DNA of 64,000 nt, from the NCBI RefSeq assembly GCF_001953885.1, contig NZ_MQUS01000010.1, positions 124,001-188,000 on the forward strand, read 5' to 3'. The notes under the pieces were generated by a model that worked only from the letters and a program-made list of their open reading frames with translations, was not told where the DNA came from and made no database searches. The DNA comes from Streptomyces sp. IMTB 2501. GTDB taxonomy: Bacteria; Actinomycetota; Actinomycetes; Streptomycetales; Streptomycetaceae. The position numbers and the translations under genes were made by a program. Below are positions 41,275 to 49,155 of the stretch, one piece after another. The stretch's first letter is position 1. Every line of letters begins with the position of its first letter.

Positions 41275-41293
41275 TTGCGTCGATACGCAAATA
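41275..41293. promoter_or_regulatory. ArsR/SmtB-type operator, copy 3, upstream of the ABC operon
   Basis: On the minus strand TATTTGC-GTATCGAC-GCAAC; compared with copy 1 (TATTTGC-ACATCTAC-GCAAC) only three positions differ in 20. It lies between the convergent-facing tetR end and the ABC leader and links this operon to the ArsR gene 4 kb away. Confidence 0.75.
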
Positions 41294-41309
41294 GCCCGGA
41301 CGGTCGCTG

Positions 41310-41927
41310 TCAGGGAGCGGGTTCGGCGTGACGAAGACCGCGAAACACGTCCGGTGTCGTCCAGCCGCGCAGCGCGGCCTGAATCGTCGGCCGGAAAGCG
41401 GCTCCGGCCGTTGGGGCGTCGAGGGCGCCCGCCAGTTCGAGTGTCACGAGTCCGTGCAGGGTCACCCAGAGCGAGAGGGCGATCGACGTCGCCTCGCCGG
41501 CGAGGACGGCTCCGGTCACGCCCCGGTCGATCGCGGCGATGAGTGGCCCGACGGGGTCATGGCTGCCGACCGCGCCCGACGGCTCGAAGGGCTGCACCCC
41601 TCCGAACAGCACCGTGTACAGGTGGCGGTGTCCGCACCCCCACCGTCGATACGCGACGGCCAGTGCGTAGATGTCGGCGAGGGGATCCTCGGAGGTCGGC
41701 ACGGCCGACAGGTCCTGGAACAGGCCGGTGACCGCGCTGTCGCGTACCGCTTGGATCAGCCCGTCCTTGCTCCCGAACAGGGAGTACACCGCCGTCGTCG
41801 ACGTCCCGGCGGCGGTGGCCAGGGAGCGGAGGGTGAGCGACTCCTGCGGATGGGTGGCGAGCATCTCGGTCGCGCACGCCACCAGGCGCTCTTTGACGGT
41901 CTCGTCGTTCGTTCTGGGCCTGCCCAT
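41310..41927 (-). CDS. TetR-family repressor
   Basis: 205 residues: TetR helix-turn-helix at about 8-55 (VKERLVACATEMLATHPQES, LRSLATAAGTSTTAVYSLFG, SKDGLIQAVRDSAV) and an all-helical ligand domain with WGCGHRHLYTVLFGGVQPFE, typical of the TetR_C group that controls hydrolases and efflux. ATG 41927 is used. The 79-bp region to the divergent hydrolase gene has three regularly spaced 10-bp palindromes, so this repressor very likely controls both itself and that gene. The ligand is unknown. Confidence 0.88.
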   Translation of the reverse strand: MGRPRTNDETVKERLVACATEMLATHPQESLTLRSLATAAGTSTTAVYSLFGSKDGLIQAVRDSAVTGLFQDLSAVPTSEDPLADIYALAVAYRRWGCGHRHLYTVLFGGVQPFEPSGAVGSHDPVGPLIAAIDRGVTGAVLAGEATSIALSLWVTLHGLVTLELAGALDAPTAGAAFRPTIQAALRGWTTPDVFRGLRHAEPAP

Positions 41928-41957
41928 GACGAGAAGCCTACCTTCTTTGATAACGTC

Positions 41958-41993
41958 GTTTTGAAACACTGTTCCGAAACGTCGTTCTGGAAC
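41958..41993. promoter_or_regulatory. Three TetR operator repeats with 13-bp period
   Basis: GTTTTGAAAC (41958-41967), GTTCCGAAAC (41971-41980) and GTTCTGGAAC (41984-41993) are three near-palindromic boxes spaced exactly 13 bp apart, in the divergent promoter region. The last ends 13 bases before the hydrolase start codon. Confidence 0.75.
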
Positions 41994-42006
41994 TCGGAGG
42001 TTCACC

Positions 42007-43341
42007 GTGCCCACGTTCGCCCTACGCCTTGTCCGCTTCGCCGGACGCCTGCTGCTGGCGCTGACTGCCGTCGTGACACTGGCTGTCGTCTTTCTCGCGT
42101 TGGTCGTCCTCACCAACGGGGCCGACTCGGGACTCGCCGCATGGCTGGCGACCCTCGGAGCCGCTTCTGCCGCCGCACTGTGGCGGGGCCGGAGCCGTAC
42201 CGGGGCGGCGCGGCTCGCGCCGTTCGTGCCGGTGGCCGTCGCGGCGGCGCTGACGGCGTCGGTCTGCGTCCCGACCGCACCCACGGCCCGGCGGTATCCG
42301 CCCGCCCTGCCGTTCGTGGCCACGCAGCACTGGAGTCTGGGCACCGGCAGCCGGCTCGCTGTGTACCACTACCCGCCCGCGAACCCCCGGACCCGGCACC
42401 GCATCCCGCTCGTGTACCTCAACGGCGGCCCGGTCCGCGGTATATCGGTGCTCGACCACCGGTTCCTGCAACTCCTGGCCCGTCAGGGCTACGACGTCTA
42501 CACCTACGAACAGGCCGGCGGCGGACGGAGCGACCTGCTCCCCATGGACCAGTACACGATCTCCCGATCGGTCCGTGACCTCGGCGCCTTCATCCACCGC
42601 CTGGACAAGGGCAAGGCCGACGTCCTCGGCTTCTCGTCAGGCGCGGTCGTGCTCACCCGGGCTCTGGCCGACCCCTCCGTCGCCGCGCATCTGCACCGGG
42701 CCATCATCGCCGAGCCCGGCCCGATGGACGGCCCGACGACGAGGATCAGCGGGCACCGGGGGCGTCCCTCCGCGCGCGGCCTCGCGCCGGCCGTGGCCGG
42801 ACCGCGATCGACCCACGTCCCCCGCTACGCCGTGGCCTTCGGCCTCATGCGACTCGGACTGCTCACCCCCGACACCGCACTGATCGGACAGGCCGAGGGC
42901 GACAACGCGTTCACCGCCGCCGACCTCGGCGGCGACACCGCCTCCGCCTACTGCGCACGCGACGCGCACCGCATCCCCTCCGAAGACACGGCACAGAACT
43001 TCTCGTTCAGCCCCGCTGCCAGCCTCCGCATCCAGCAGACGGTGAAGGACACGCCCTCCCTCGCACCGCGACTGAGGCGTTCGAAGACACCCGCGATGCT
43101 GATGATCGCCGAGTGTTCCTCGCAGCTCCGGCAATGGGAGACCGCCGTCCTCGCCGACGACCCCGCCATCGAGCGCACGCAGTACATGCCCGGAGTCGGG
43201 CATCACCTGTGGAACGGCCTGGACGACAACAACGACCGAGCCGCCGCCGTCATCACCGCGTTCCTGCAGGCCGAGCCGGCACCTTTGCCGAACTACCCGA
43301 CCCGCGACGAGATCCCTGCCTTCCTGCGCGACCAGAGGTGA
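42007..43341 (+). CDS. Membrane-anchored alpha/beta hydrolase (proline-iminopeptidase-like)
   Basis: 444 residues. Two to three hydrophobic helices in the first 90 residues anchor it in the membrane; the remainder is an alpha/beta hydrolase facing most likely outside. Seen: RIPLVYLNGGPVRGISVLDH (HGGP-type oxyanion region), YDVYTYEQAGGGRSDLLPMD, nucleophile Ser in VLGFSSGAVVLTRAL, and a late MPGVGHHLWNGLDD with the catalytic His. The order fits prolyl aminopeptidase-type S33 enzymes, though the lid region differs. GTG at 42007 follows GGAGG. It is divergent from, and likely repressed by, the adjacent TetR protein, so the substrate may be an inducer-type small molecule. Confidence 0.85.
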   Translation: MPTFALRLVRFAGRLLLALTAVVTLAVVFLALVVLTNGADSGLAAWLATLGAASAAALWRGRSRTGAARLAPFVPVAVAAALTASVCVPTAPTARRYPPALPFVATQHWSLGTGSRLAVYHYPPANPRTRHRIPLVYLNGGPVRGISVLDHRFLQLLARQGYDVYTYEQAGGGRSDLLPMDQYTISRSVRDLGAFIHRLDKGKADVLGFSSGAVVLTRALADPSVAAHLHRAIIAEPGPMDGPTTRISGHRGRPSARGLAPAVAGPRSTHVPRYAVAFGLMRLGLLTPDTALIGQAEGDNAFTAADLGGDTASAYCARDAHRIPSEDTAQNFSFSPAASLRIQQTVKDTPSLAPRLRRSKTPAMLMIAECSSQLRQWETAVLADDPAIERTQYMPGVGHHLWNGLDDNNDRAAAVITAFLQAEPAPLPNYPTRDEIPAFLRDQR

Positions 43342-43361
43342 CGCTCACCCGGCGGTACGGG

Positions 43362-44891
43362 TCAGAGGAAGCTCACGCCCTGGGCGAGGGAGAGTTCGCT
43401 GGAGTAGTTGATGGTGTTGGTGGCCGAGCGCATGTAGGACTTCCAGGCGTCGGAGCCGGACTCGCGGCCGCCGCCGGTGTCCTTCTCGCCTCCGAAGGCG
43501 CCGCCGATCTCGGCTCCGGAGGTGCCGATGTTGACGTTGGCGATGCCGCAGTCGGAGCCGGCGGCGGACAGGAAGATCTCGGCTTCCTGCTGGTCGCGGG
43601 TGAAGATGCTGGACGACAGGCCCTGCGGGACGTCGTTGTGCAGGGCGATCGCCTCGTCGAGGGTGTCGTAGGTGAGGACGTACAGGATCGGTGCGAAGGT
43701 CTCCTCCCGTACGACGTCGGTCTGTTCGTCGACGCGTACGAGGACCGGCTCGGCATAGGCCGCCGCGGGCGCCGCCTCGGCAAGGCGCCGGTTTCCACCG
43801 GCCAGGATCTTGCCGCCCCGGGCCTGGACACGGGTGAGGGCGTCGCGCATGGCGTCCAGCGCCGTCGTGGAGATGAGCGGGCCGACGAGCGTGGTGTCGT
43901 CGAACGGGTTGCCGATGGGGAGTTTGGTGTAGGCACTGGTCAGCCGCTCGGTGAGGGGGCCGGCGATGTCGCGGTGGACGATCAGGCGGCGCAGTGTCGT
44001 ACAGCGCTGGCCCGCGGTGCCGGCCGCGGCGAAGACGATGGCCGGGACGGCGAGGTCCAGGTCGGCGGACGGGGCGACGATCGCGGCGTTGTTCCCGCCG
44101 AGCTCCAGCAGGCTGCGGCCGAAGCGGGCGGCGACGCGCGGGCCGACCGCGCGGCCCATACGGGTCGAGCCGGTTGCGCTGACGAGCGCGACACGGGGGT
44201 CGTCGACCAGTTTCTCGCCCACTGCCTGGTCACCGAGGAGCAGGCGGTGCACATCACGGGGCGCGCCGACCTCCTCGGCGGCACGGGCGAGCAGGTGGTC
44301 GCAGGCCAGGGAGATCAGCGGTGTGAACTCCGAGGGCTTCCAGACCACGGTGTCGCCGCAGACCAGGGCGACGGCGGTGTTCCACGACCACACGGCGGCG
44401 GGGAAGTTGAACGCGGAGATGACACCGACCACGCCGAGCGGATGCCAGGTCTCGGCCAGGCGATGGCCGGGGCGTTCGGAGGCGATCGTACGGCCGTACA
44501 ACTGCCGGGACAGGCCGACCGCGAAGTCGCAGATGTCGATCATCTCCTGGATCTCGCCGAGCGCCTCGGAGCGGATCTTGCCCGCCTCGATGGTGACGAG
44601 GTCGGCCAGATCGCCCTTGTGTACGCGCAGCAACTCGCCCAGACGGCGCACGAGTTCACCGCGGCGCGGGGCGGGCGTGGTACGCCAGGTGAGGAAGGCG
44701 GTTCGGGTGGCGGCGATGGCCTCTTCGGTAGCGGCGTCGGTGGCTGCCCGCAGCCCGAAGAGGTGCTCGCCGGTGAGGGGCGTACGGGCGTGGAGGTCGT
44801 CGCCCTTGGGTACGTCGACGCCGATGCTCCGGAGTGACGTAAGGGCGCGGGCGCGCAGCTCGTCCGTGGAGGGCAGTGGGGTGCTGGTCAT
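43362..44891 (-). CDS. amaB: Aldehyde dehydrogenase, ALDH7 / piperideine-6-carboxylate dehydrogenase type
   Basis: 509 residues, NAD+-dependent ALDH of the antiquitin/AmaB group that oxidises alpha-aminoadipate semialdehyde (in equilibrium with piperideine-6-carboxylate) to 2-aminoadipate. Seen: VVGVISAFNFPAAVWSWNTA, ATGSTRMGRAVGPRVAARFG, catalytic Glu in LLELGGNNAAIV, nucleophile Cys in GTAGQRCTTLRRL, and EETFAPILYVLTYD. The GAEIGGAFGGEKDTGGGRES C-terminal segment is typical of this subgroup. Its start overlaps the stop of hglS (ATGA), so the two are translationally coupled and work in one pathway, lysine degradation. Confidence 0.9.
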   Translation of the reverse strand: MTSTPLPSTDELRARALTSLRSIGVDVPKGDDLHARTPLTGEHLFGLRAATDAATEEAIAATRTAFLTWRTTPAPRRGELVRRLGELLRVHKGDLADLVTIEAGKIRSEALGEIQEMIDICDFAVGLSRQLYGRTIASERPGHRLAETWHPLGVVGVISAFNFPAAVWSWNTAVALVCGDTVVWKPSEFTPLISLACDHLLARAAEEVGAPRDVHRLLLGDQAVGEKLVDDPRVALVSATGSTRMGRAVGPRVAARFGRSLLELGGNNAAIVAPSADLDLAVPAIVFAAAGTAGQRCTTLRRLIVHRDIAGPLTERLTSAYTKLPIGNPFDDTTLVGPLISTTALDAMRDALTRVQARGGKILAGGNRRLAEAAPAAAYAEPVLVRVDEQTDVVREETFAPILYVLTYDTLDEAIALHNDVPQGLSSSIFTRDQQEAEIFLSAAGSDCGIANVNIGTSGAEIGGAFGGEKDTGGGRESGSDAWKSYMRSATNTINYSSELSLAQGVSFL

Positions 44892-46303
44892 GACCGTCCT
44901 TGACTGGGTGAGGGAGTGTCGGTGAGGTCGAGTGCGCGGGCGACCTGCGCGAGGGAGCGGTTCTGCTGCCGCTCGTAGAGGGCATAGGGGTCCAGGACGT
45001 CGCGGCCGATGGCGTCGGAGAGCCAGGCCGCGTCGTACGCGATGCCCTGCCGGTCGTTGTCGCGCGTGCCCTCACCGCTGAGGTTGGACTGGAAGATGCC
45101 GGCGGCGGAGCGGGGCAGGAAGTCCTCGTAGACGATGGGCTCGGACCGCACCCAGCCCTGCCGCACCAGTGCGCCGAGATCGGCGGGCGGGCGGCTGCCG
45201 TCGCGCGGCCGGTCGGCGCTGACGTGGTACGTGAAGTAGGCCAGTCCCTCGGCAGCCAGCTCCTGTTCGCTGCCGGGCATGTGCCGCTCCCATACGGCGC
45301 GCGCGATGTCACCGCGCGGCTCCGAGGGGTGCTGCGAGGCCTGCTCGTCCACGCGGCCGAGGAGGTCGTCGTACAGGGCGCGGCCCTCGCGGGTGAGGGC
45401 GATGCCGCGGGCCTCGACCTCGCCGAAGCGGACCCGCAGGGCGCCGCTGACCACTTTGCCGTCCGGGGTGCGCATCGCGCGGGTCTCGGCCAGGGCCCGG
45501 AAGGAGGTCTGCCGCAGCAGGACGTCGGGGCCCTTCCAGGCCGGTGGGCCCTGGATGGTGTCGATCATCTCGATGCCGCGCTCGGTCATCCGCCGGTACA
45601 GCTCGTCGATGTCCAGGACGCGCGGTGTGAGGTGGTTGATGTGGGTGCTGCGCACGCCGCCGATGTCGGCGGCTACGGCGGAGATCCGCTCCAGCGTCTC
45701 GTACCAGGCCTTGTCGACCGGCTCCGCGGACAGTTCGAAGGCCGCCACGGCGAGCTGCAGGAACCGCTCGGCCTCCTGCTCGGGCAGTTCCCGCTCGGCG
45801 GCGGCCCGGTCGGCCAGCGCCGGCAGCTCGGGCGGGAAGAGTTCGCGAGCCGCGAGGAAGGTCTCCAGGCGCGCGCGCAGGCCGGCGTCGAAGAAGCGGG
45901 GGTCGGCCGGGGTGAGCATCGAGGTGAACACCCGGAAGGGGTTGCGCGCCAGTTCCTCGTCGTCGACCGGCCGGAAGGCGGTGGAGACGACGGGCACGGC
46001 GCTGGCGGCGGCCTCCCGCAGGTCGTAGAAGCCGACCGGATGCATGCCGAGAGCGCCGAAGACGCGGGCGACCTGCCGCAGTTCGCGCGGTGTGCCGACG
46101 CGGATGGCCCCGTGCCGCTCGGCGGTCACCCGGCTGATGGACCCCAGGCGTTCGGCGTCGGCCCCTCGCGCGCGCAGGACGTCCTCGTTGACCTCGCGCG
46201 AGACGTCCACGAGCGTGGTGTAGGCGGGTACCTCCCGCCCGTACATGCGCGACAGCCGCTCCGCGAACGCGGCTCGCAGCCGCCACTGACTGATCGTCGC
46301 CAT
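44888..46303 (-). CDS. hglS: 2-oxoadipate dioxygenase/decarboxylase (HglS/YdcJ, DUF1338)
   Basis: 471 residues of the HglS family, Fe(II)-dependent enzymes that turn 2-oxoadipate into D-2-hydroxyglutarate in lysine catabolism. Seen: SRVTAERHGAIRVGTPRELR (first metal His and substrate-binding Arg), VFGALGMHPVGFYDLR, THINHLTPRVLDIDELYRRM (second His), and the C-terminal LPRSAAGIFQSNL. The length is normal. It overlaps the downstream dehydrogenase by 4 bases and follows the FAD oxidase by 45. The order FAD oxidase-HglS-ALDH7 is the expected set for the pipecolate/2-aminoadipate route, though an aminotransferase for 2-aminoadipate is not in the window. Confidence 0.9.
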   Translation of the reverse strand: MATISQWRLRAAFAERLSRMYGREVPAYTTLVDVSREVNEDVLRARGADAERLGSISRVTAERHGAIRVGTPRELRQVARVFGALGMHPVGFYDLREAAASAVPVVSTAFRPVDDEELARNPFRVFTSMLTPADPRFFDAGLRARLETFLAARELFPPELPALADRAAAERELPEQEAERFLQLAVAAFELSAEPVDKAWYETLERISAVAADIGGVRSTHINHLTPRVLDIDELYRRMTERGIEMIDTIQGPPAWKGPDVLLRQTSFRALAETRAMRTPDGKVVSGALRVRFGEVEARGIALTREGRALYDDLLGRVDEQASQHPSEPRGDIARAVWERHMPGSEQELAAEGLAYFTYHVSADRPRDGSRPPADLGALVRQGWVRSEPIVYEDFLPRSAAGIFQSNLSGEGTRDNDRQGIAYDAAWLSDAIGRDVLDPYALYERQQNRSLAQVARALDLTDTPSPSQGRS

Positions 46304-46348
46304 GGTTCGGCCTTTCGGTCGGGGTCACACCAGGTGAGTCGTCGGTTG

Positions 46349-47521
46349 TCACACGATGTGGGCTTCGGGGCGATCGCCGGGGCCGGGGCGGAACCGGTCG
46401 GCGCCGAGCGGGGAGATGTCGGTGAACGGCTCCCGCTCCAGGTAGAGGTCGCGTACGACTTCGCCGACCGCGGGCGCTTGAAGGAATCCGTGACCCGAAA
46501 ACCCAGCGGCATAAAGGAAGTTGGGCAGATGGCCGGAGCGGCCGATGAGCGCGTTGTGGTCCGGTGTGACCTCGTACAGGCCCGCCCAGCCGTCGCCGGT
46601 GCGCATCTCGGCCAGGGCCGGGGCGCGGCGGCGGACGACGGCGCGGAACAGTTCCAGCCACTCCGGGGTCCAGGTCGTGTCGAAGCCGTCCTCCTGGCCG
46701 GGGTCGGCCAGCCCGAACAGCAGGCCGTCGTCGCTGTTGTGGAAGTACGCGGTCGAGCAGAAGTCGATCGTGAACGGGATGCGCGGGGCGGGCGGTGTGA
46801 GCGGCGCGGTGAAGGACAGCTGCCGTTTCACCGGCCGGACGGGAAGGTCGACGCCGGCCATGGCGCCGATGTGCGCCGACCACGCCCCCGCCGTGCAGAT
46901 GACGGTGGAGCACGCGATACGGCCGTGGCTGGTGTGCACGCCGACGACGCGGTCTGCGGCCGTGTCGAGGCCCAGGACCGCGGTGTGGGTGGCGAGGGTG
47001 ACGCCGGTCCGGGCCGCGGCCCGCGCATACCCCTGGACGACCAGGGCGGGGCGGGCATGTCCGTCGGTGGGGGAGTACGCGGCGGCCACGAGGCCGTCGG
47101 TGCTGACGTAGGGACACAGGCGACGGGCCTCGGCGGGGTCGATCATGCGGCTCGGCACGTCGAGACTGTTCTGGAGCTCGACCCCGGCCTCGAAGGCGGT
47201 CGCCTGCTGCTCGCTGTCGAGAAGGAAGAGGTAGCCGACGGTGTCCAGCCCGATGCCGGCGCCGGGCCGGCGGGGGAAGTCCCGGTAGGCACGCAGGCTG
47301 CGGCTGCCCAGCTCGATGTTGAGCGGATCGGAGAACTGGGCGCGGACACCGCCGATCGGCTTGCCCGAACTGCCGCAGCCGAGGTTGCCGCGCTCCACGA
47401 CCACGACGTTCGTCACGCCGGCCTCGGCGAGGTGGAAGGCGGTGCTCGCACCCATGACGCCACCACCGATGATCACGACATCGGCGGAGGCCGGAACGGT
47501 GCGGAAGTCGGAGGAGGACAA
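46349..47521 (-). CDS. FAD-dependent amine/imino-acid oxidase (DAO family), pipecolate oxidase-like
   Basis: 390 residues of the glycine/D-amino-acid/sarcosine oxidase family. Seen: ADVVIIGGGVMGASTAFHLA (dinucleotide fold), VVVERGNLGCGSSGKPIGGV, STVICTAGAWSAHIGAMAGV, YEVTPDHNALIGRSG, and LYAAGFSGHGFLQAPAVGEV near the C-terminus. As first gene of the lysine-degradation operon it probably oxidises L-pipecolate or another cyclic intermediate to piperideine-6-carboxylate, like AmaA; direct evidence is only the context. TTG at 47519-47521 is chosen because GGGAG lies 7 bases upstream and conserved sequence starts soon after; longer starts (GTG 47593, ATG 47641) run over the LysR operator side. Confidence 0.82.
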   Translation of the reverse strand: MSSSDFRTVPASADVVIIGGGVMGASTAFHLAEAGVTNVVVVERGNLGCGSSGKPIGGVRAQFSDPLNIELGSRSLRAYRDFPRRPGAGIGLDTVGYLFLLDSEQQATAFEAGVELQNSLDVPSRMIDPAEARRLCPYVSTDGLVAAAYSPTDGHARPALVVQGYARAAARTGVTLATHTAVLGLDTAADRVVGVHTSHGRIACSTVICTAGAWSAHIGAMAGVDLPVRPVKRQLSFTAPLTPPAPRIPFTIDFCSTAYFHNSDDGLLFGLADPGQEDGFDTTWTPEWLELFRAVVRRRAPALAEMRTGDGWAGLYEVTPDHNALIGRSGHLPNFLYAAGFSGHGFLQAPAVGEVVRDLYLEREPFTDISPLGADRFRPGPGDRPEAHIV

Positions 47522-47649
47522 CGGGCCACTCCCTTCCGGAGTCCACCGCGCCGGACGGTGTCGTGTCCGGGCGGCGGGGCTGTCAGTGACAGAGTGATGC
47601 CGATCACCAGTCTCCGCGTCATCGTGCAGCAAGCCGACCATTGACGTCC

Positions 47650-47671
47650 ATCAACGATTCATGCCGTTGAT
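47650..47671. promoter_or_regulatory. LysR-type palindromic operator in the lysine-degradation divergent region
   Basis: ATCAACG-N8-CGTTGAT, a perfect 7-bp inverted repeat, 16 bases before the lysR-type start codon and about 130 bases upstream of the FAD oxidase start. It fits the LysR T-N11-A-like architecture and autoregulation. Confidence 0.75.
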
Positions 47672-47687
47672 CTTTTAGGCTCCCTAT

Positions 47688-48632
47688 ATGGACTGGACGA
47701 GTGCGCAGCTGCGCTCACTGGTGGAACTGACCAGGCGTGGCACCATCACCGCGGTCGCGGAAGCCCTGGGATACACGCCCGGCGGGGTCTCGCAGCAGAT
47801 CGCCGCACTGGAGAAGGCCACCGGGACGGAGCTGCTGCGGCGGGTGGGACGCCGTGTGGAACTCACCGACGCCGGGGCCACCCTGGCCCTCCACGCCGAG
47901 CGCATCCTCACCACGGAGGCCGAGGCCGTCGAAGCACTGGAGCGCACACGCAACGAGATATCCGGAACACTGCGGATCGGGCTCTTCGCCACGGCCGCCG
48001 CAGAGATCCTGCCGCCCGCACTACGCCAGGTGCGCGAGCGGCACCCCGGCGTGACCGTGCGCAGCCGGGACATGGACGTGGACGAGGTGTACGACGCGGT
48101 CGCCGGCGGCACCGTGGACCTGGCCCTGGGCCTGGACTACCCGGACGTGCCGATCCCGCGTGATCCGTCCCTGCGGGTGACCGAGCTGTCCAGGGAACGC
48201 TTCTCGCTCGCGGTGCCCTGCGGAGCGATGCCCGGCCGGAAGAAGATCTCGCTTGCCGACGCCGGCGGACTGGGCTGGATCCTGCCGTCGGCCGGCAGCT
48301 ACTACGGCCGCGCCGTGCTCACCGCCTGCCGCCGGGCCGGTTTCGAACCGCAGGTGCTGCACGAAGTGACGGACACGGCCGCCACCCTGGCCCTGATCGA
48401 GGCCGGGGTCGGGGTCAGCGTGGTGACCGATCTGATGCTCCGGCTGCGCCCGTCCTGTCTCGACGTCCTGGAACTGCGGGAGACGATGGAGCGTCACATC
48501 GTGGTGGTCTGCCGCTCCTTCGCCGAACACCGGCCGACGCTGGCGGCCCTGGTCGATGTCCTCGCCCGCACCGCCCGCGAAGGACACCCACCGTCGCGCA
48601 CGGCGGCCAGGCCGTCGAAGACGCCGACGTAG
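47688..48632 (+). CDS. LysR-family regulator of the lysine/pipecolate degradation operon
   Basis: 314 residues: HTH at 1-60 (QLRSLVELTRRGTITAVAEA, YTPGGVSQQIAALEKATG, LLRRVGRRVELTDAG) and a periplasmic-binding-protein-like effector domain (about 90-290) with SGTLRIGLFATAAAEILPPA, VDLALGLDYPDVPIPRD, ERFSLAVPCG and AGVGVSVVTDLML. It is divergent from the FAD oxidase-HglS-ALDH operon with a palindromic operator between, so it very likely activates that operon in response to a lysine-derived intermediate. The C-terminal ~20 residues run into decayed sequence and look non-native. Confidence 0.9.
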   Translation: MDWTSAQLRSLVELTRRGTITAVAEALGYTPGGVSQQIAALEKATGTELLRRVGRRVELTDAGATLALHAERILTTEAEAVEALERTRNEISGTLRIGLFATAAAEILPPALRQVRERHPGVTVRSRDMDVDEVYDAVAGGTVDLALGLDYPDVPIPRDPSLRVTELSRERFSLAVPCGAMPGRKKISLADAGGLGWILPSAGSYYGRAVLTACRRAGFEPQVLHEVTDTAATLALIEAGVGVSVVTDLMLRLRPSCLDVLELRETMERHIVVVCRSFAEHRPTLAALVDVLARTAREGHPPSRTAARPSKTPT

Positions 48633-49140
48633 GCGGTGTCGTCCGGCCCCAGGGCGATCGGCGCCCAGTCGTTGTCGTAATCGAGACAGGTGCCTACGAG
48701 CTGCACGGTGCCGCAGCCGCCTCCTTGACGTTCTCGTGCCCGCAGTTGTTCTCGACCATGGGGCTGTCTTTTCGCACACCAGCCGCCGGTCAGCGGGGAC
48801 GTCCGCCCGTGCCGGTGGACGAGGACGTGCCGGGTGACCCATCGGATCCGGCCCCGCCAGTCCGGCATGACGGAGGTGACGGGGGCACAGGTCCCGCTGG
48901 GACGCAGGCTGGTCCAGGTCAGGCAGCCGTGAGGGATCTGCCCGGTCAGGTCTCAGTCGTCGGTGTCGTGAGAGAGCGCGGGTCGAGCAGCTTGACCGGC
49001 AAACCGCTGAACGTCCGGTAGACAGTGAAAATCCGCCCCGCCCGGTCGAAGGCCGTCACGGCGGCGCACTCCCTGCCCAGCACGGCAATCCGCTCACCGG
49101 GCGGGCCGGGCGTCCACACCGGCCGGCGGAGCCGGTGAGA
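48605..49140 (-). pseudogene. Decayed secreted beta-propeller protein
   Basis: Minus-strand pieces in changing frames match, in order, a long secreted propeller protein common in Streptomyces: RIAVLGRECAAVTAFDRAGR, FTVYRTFSGLPVKLLDPRSL (near 49030), a stop, then SVMPDWRGRIRWVTRH (near 48870), MVENNCGHENVK (near 48750) and DNDWAPIALGPDDTAYVGVF (near 48660). The order is kept but large internal parts are missing and several frameshifts occur. Confidence 0.75.
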
Positions 49141-49155
49141 TTCGTGTCGGGTCCC

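Noticed and set aside
40907..41290. Known riboswitch (M-box, yybP-ykoY, cobalamin) in the ABC leader
   Set aside because: None of the conserved core sequences could be found by eye; a covariance search would be needed.
43113..44837. A 574-codon plus-strand frame over the aldehyde dehydrogenase
   Set aside because: Antisense shadow, no ribosome binding site, no domain.
45224..47644. An 806-codon plus-strand open frame over hglS and the FAD oxidase
   Set aside because: Val/Gly/Asp-rich antisense shadow; the minus-strand genes carry all conserved motifs.
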